Shown here piece by piece: positions 6,472 through 8,841 of a stretch of DNA of 8,841 nucleotides. Location: NCBI GenBank assembly GCA_040508515.1, contig JBEVMS010000334.1, positions 1 through 8,841 on the forward strand, written 5' to 3'. Every line of letters begins with the position of its first letter. Positions within the stretch are counted from its first letter, which is position 1. The translations under genes and the position numbers were made by a program. This DNA is from JBEVMS01 sp040508515 (GTDB lineage: Bacteria; Pseudomonadota; Gammaproteobacteria; Xanthomonadales; Rhodanobacteraceae). The notes below the pieces were generated by a model. The model was not told where the DNA came from, did not search any database, and saw nothing but the letters and a program-made list of their open reading frames with translations.

Positions 6472-8490
6472 ATGCGCTATCCACATTTGTTCGCTCCGCT
6501 GGATCTGGGTCATCTCAGCTTGCCCAACCGCATCCTCATGGGCTCGATGCATACCGGGCTGGAAGACAAGGCCGCCGACTACGACAAGCTCGCCGCCTAC
6601 TTCGCCGAGCGCGCGCGCGGCGGGGTTGGACTGATCGTCACCGGTGGCATCGCGCCGAGCATCCAAGGTTGGCTCAAACCCTTCGGCGGACGCCTGAGCC
6701 TGCCGTGGCACGTGCCACGCCATTGCAAGGTGACCCGCGCGGTGCATGCCGAAGGCGGCCTCATCTGCATGCAGATCCTGCACGCCGGGCGCTATGGCTA
6801 CCACCCGTTATCGGTGGCGCCATCCAAGCTCAAATCGCCGATCACCCCGTCCACGCCACGCGCGTTGTCCAGCCGCGGGGTGGAGCGCAGCATCCGCGAT
6901 TTCGTCCATTGCGCCCAGTTGGCGCGCGACGCCGGCTACGACGGGGTCGAGATCATGGGCTCGGAGGGCTATCTGATCAACCAGTTCATCGCCGCGCGCA
7001 CCAACCAGCGCGCCGATGCCTGGGGCGGCGACGCCAGCCGGCGCATGCGTTTTGCGGTGGAGATCGTCCAGCGCACGCGCCAGGCGCTGGGCCCGGACTT
7101 CATCATCATTTATCGATTGTCGATGCTGGATTTGGTCGAGGGCGGTCAGGACTGGGCCGAAATCGTCGCCCTGGCCAAGGCCGTCGAAGCGGCCGGCGCC
7201 AGCATCATCAATACCGGCATCGGCTGGCATGAGGCGCGCATTCCCACCATCGTCACCAGCGTGCCGCGCGCCGGCTTCGCCTGGGTCACCGCCAAGCTCA
7301 AGGGCGAGGTGACGATTCCACTGATCACCACCAACCGGATCAACATGCCTGAGGTGGCCGAGCGCATTCTGGCCGAGGGCCAGGCGGACATGGTGTCGAT
7401 GGCGCGTCCGCTGCTGGCCGATCCGGAGTGGGCCACCAAGGCGCGCGCCGATCGCGCCGATCGCATCAACACCTGCATCGCCTGCAACCAGGCCTGTCTG
7501 GATCACGTATTCCAGAACAAGCTGGCCAGTTGCTTGGTCAATCCGCGCGCGGTGCACGAAACCGAACTGGTGCTTGCGCCGACCGCCACGCCCAAGCGCG
7601 TCGCGGTGATCGGCGCCGGCCCCGCTGGTCTGGCCTGCGCCACAGCATTGGCCGAGCGCGGACACGCCGTAACGCTGATCGATCAGGCCGAACGCATCGG
7701 CGGCCAGTTCAACTACGCCAAGCGCATTCCGGGCAAGGAGGAGTTCCACGAGACTTTGCGCTACTTCCAGCACCGCCTGGCGGATCTTGGCGTGACGGTC
7801 CAGTTGGGCCTGGCGGCGACTGCCGAAGCCCTGGCTGCGGCCGGTTACGAGGAAATCGTGATCGCCACCGGCATCGTGCCACGCAAGATCAGCTTCGAAG
7901 GCAGCGACGATCCGCGCGTGCTCAGTTACCTGGACGTGCTGGCGCACGATCGACCGGTCGGCGCGCGGGTGGCGGTGATCGGCGCCGGGGGGATCGGCTT
8001 CGACGTCGCCGAATTCCTGGTCGAACACGCGCCATCGGCGACCACCGAGGTCAGCCGCTGGACGCGCGAATGGGGCGTAGACATGCAACTGGCGACCCGT
8101 GGTGGACTGCTGCCAACGGCACCGGAGCCGCCGGCGCGCGAAGTCTGGCTGCTGCAACGGAGCGAGGGTCGCCCCGGCGCGCGGCTCAACAAGACCACCG
8201 GTTGGGTGCACCGCGCCACGCTCAAAGCCAAACGGGTGCATATGCTGGGCGGGGTCATCTATCAGCGCTTCGACACGCAAGGCTTGCATGTGAGCGTCGA
8301 TGGCAACCCAGTGCTGCTGCCAGTCGACCAGGTGGTGATCTGCGCCGGCCAGGAACCCAATCGCAGTCTGGGCGACACCCTGCTTGCCCGCGGTCATCGC
8401 GTGCATGTGATTGGCGGCGCCGATGTGGCGGCGGAACTGGATGCCAAGCGCGCCATCGATCAAGGCACCCGGTTGGCCGCTCGACTTTGA
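6472..8490 (+). CDS. fadH: NADPH-dependent 2,4-dienoyl-CoA reductase
   Basis: 672 residues, the same length as E. coli FadH, and alignable to it over its whole length from memory. It reduces 2,4-dienoyl-CoA esters so that unsaturated fatty acids with even-positioned double bonds can enter beta-oxidation. The N-terminal half is an Old Yellow Enzyme-type FMN barrel (1-330) with LFAPLDLG, MGSMHTGLE, the presumed catalytic Tyr167 (MGSEGYLIN) and His253 (GIGWHEARIP). A 4Fe-4S cluster site follows, with Cys335, Cys338, Cys342 and Cys354 (NTCIACNQAC...SCLVNP). The C-terminal half has an FAD Rossmann motif (VAVIGAGPAGLA, 377-388) and an NADPH Rossmann motif (VAVIGAGGIGFD, 500-511). All key residues are present, so the enzyme should be active. 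The start matches the family (MRYPHLFAPLDLG), with a GAG-containing purine stretch upstream. Monocistronic transcription is likely. Confidence 0.97.
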   Translation: MRYPHLFAPLDLGHLSLPNRILMGSMHTGLEDKAADYDKLAAYFAERARGGVGLIVTGGIAPSIQGWLKPFGGRLSLPWHVPRHCKVTRAVHAEGGLICMQILHAGRYGYHPLSVAPSKLKSPITPSTPRALSSRGVERSIRDFVHCAQLARDAGYDGVEIMGSEGYLINQFIAARTNQRADAWGGDASRRMRFAVEIVQRTRQALGPDFIIIYRLSMLDLVEGGQDWAEIVALAKAVEAAGASIINTGIGWHEARIPTIVTSVPRAGFAWVTAKLKGEVTIPLITTNRINMPEVAERILAEGQADMVSMARPLLADPEWATKARADRADRINTCIACNQACLDHVFQNKLASCLVNPRAVHETELVLAPTATPKRVAVIGAGPAGLACATALAERGHAVTLIDQAERIGGQFNYAKRIPGKEEFHETLRYFQHRLADLGVTVQLGLAATAEALAAAGYEEIVIATGIVPRKISFEGSDDPRVLSYLDVLAHDRPVGARVAVIGAGGIGFDVAEFLVEHAPSATTEVSRWTREWGVDMQLATRGGLLPTAPEPPAREVWLLQRSEGRPGARLNKTTGWVHRATLKAKRVHMLGGVIYQRFDTQGLHVSVDGNPVLLPVDQVVICAGQEPNRSLGDTLLARGHRVHVIGGADVAAELDAKRAIDQGTRLAARL

Positions 8491-8761
8491 GCGGGGACGT
8501 GCCGAAGCCAGCATGCATTGAGCGCCACCAACATCGCATTCGCGGCGGCGTGGCCTCAAAATGTAAAGACGCCCCGCGGGCCGATGCGTCGACAGTCAGC
8601 TCAGGGGAGGGAGCCGGATGTCGCGGGGGTAGCATCGGTGCGGGGCGTGGGTCGCCAGCACCCGGGGGGAGGGGATGGTGGTGGCGACGACACGTACTCT
8701 AGGGTCGATCAAAGTACAATTCCAATATATATTTGCCAATGCTCTTATTTGAATTTCCTAT
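8491..8761 (+). other. Gene-free spacer between fadH and the LysR gene
   Basis: The spacer is 271 bases with no gene I can support. The first about 110 bases are ordinary GC-rich sequence without a clear terminator for fadH. From 8604 to 8684 the plus strand is strongly G-rich (runs of 3 to 6 G). A long hairpin lies at 8651-8688. From 8711 the composition changes sharply to AT-rich (13 G/C in 51 bases) up to the LysR start. That part includes TACAAT (8715-8720) and TATATATT (8726-8733), either of which could be a -10 box, but no matching -35 was found. Confidence 0.6.
8651..8688 (+). repeat. 12-bp inverted repeat with G-rich loop
   Basis: GTCGCCAGCACC (8651-8662) pairs with GGTGGTGGCGAC (8677-8688) at 11 of 12 positions. 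The 14-base loop is almost all purine: six G, an A, then four G. No T-run follows on either strand, so it is not a normal intrinsic terminator. It could be a stable RNA end for fadH mRNA, a cruciform or a protein site upstream of the LysR gene. The role is unknown. Confidence 0.6.
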
Positions 8762-8841
8762 ATGTTCGATTTTCGCCAGTTGCGCTACTTCATCGCGGTT
8801 GCCGATGAGATGAGCTTCACCCGCGCCGCCCAGCGCCTGCA
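8762..8841 (+). CDS. LysR-family transcriptional regulator, N-terminus only (3' end outside window)
   Basis: Only 26 codons are in the window. They read MFDFRQLRYFIAVADEMSFTRAAQRL, the standard start of a LysR-type helix-turn-helix domain (RQLRYF.AVA....F.RAA..L). The effector-binding domain and therefore the regulated pathway cannot be seen. The start lacks a recognisable Shine-Dalgarno sequence (the bases before the ATG are GAATTTCCTAT) and lies at the end of an AT-rich stretch. It points the same way as fadH, 271 bases downstream. Regulation of fadH is possible but not supported by the arrangement, since LysR genes more often diverge from their targets. Confidence 0.9.
   Translation, partial: MFDFRQLRYFIAVADEMSFTRAAQRL

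Noticed and set aside
6808..8559. 583-codon open frame on the minus strand opposite fadH
   Set aside because: It mirrors the fadH codons, has no recognisable domain and carries the Gly/Arg/His/Ala bias of an antisense shadow.
8520..8560. GCCAC/GTGGC pairing after fadH as a terminator
   Set aside because: The stem is only 5 bp with a large loop and no T-run.
8518..8808. 96-codon frame on the plus strand in the fadH-LysR spacer
   Set aside because: It runs through the G-rich and AT-rich spacer and overlaps the LysR start in another frame. It has a Gly-repeat composition and no recognisable protein similarity.
1..8841. Mobile element, CRISPR, defence or biosynthetic system
   Set aside because: No transposase, integrase, repeat-spacer pattern, toxin-antitoxin pair or unknown large gene is present. 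All large coding regions belong to known core families.

Overview
The window is a GC-rich chromosomal segment from a gammaproteobacterium. The best fit is the order Lysobacterales/Xanthomonadales (Xanthomonas–Dyella–Rhodanobacter relatives). This is inferred from the remembered look of the IhfB, S1 and LapB proteins and from the gene order; no search was run. It is mostly a core region with conserved housekeeping genes, not a mobile or accessory island. I found no insertion sequence, phage gene, CRISPR array, tRNA or rRNA.

Left part (1-3287, minus strand): an envelope/lipopolysaccharide cluster read right to left as lapA, lapB, a WbpL/WecA-type initiating glycosyltransferase, and the N-terminal part of a WbpM/CapD-type nucleotide-sugar dehydratase that runs off the left edge. 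The genes are packed tightly: a 4-base ATGA overlap, a 7-base gap, then a 14-base overlap. They are probably co-transcribed. LapA/LapB tune LPS synthesis in Enterobacteria, and the two downstream enzymes would start O-antigen synthesis, so the cluster would place LPS-supply control and O-antigen initiation in one transcript.

Middle (3428-6329, minus strand): cmk, rpsA and ihfB in the classical proteobacterial order (CMP kinase, ribosomal protein S1, IHF beta). A clear intrinsic terminator follows ihfB (about 3358-3396) and separates this unit from the LPS cluster, which must therefore have its own promoter or depend on read-through.

Right part (6472-8841, plus strand): a full-length fadH (2,4-dienoyl-CoA reductase) is divergent from cmk. 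Their 142-base spacer holds a perfect 7-bp dyad, a TTGACA hexamer and a TACAAT box flanked by TGAACGG repeats. After fadH comes a 271-base gene-free stretch with a G-rich zone, a long hairpin and a sharply AT-rich island. It leads into the first 26 codons of a LysR-type regulator cut by the right edge.

Nothing here looks like a wholly new system. The points most worth checking are the lapAB–O-antigen operon, the fadH/cmk control region and the structured spacer before the LysR gene.
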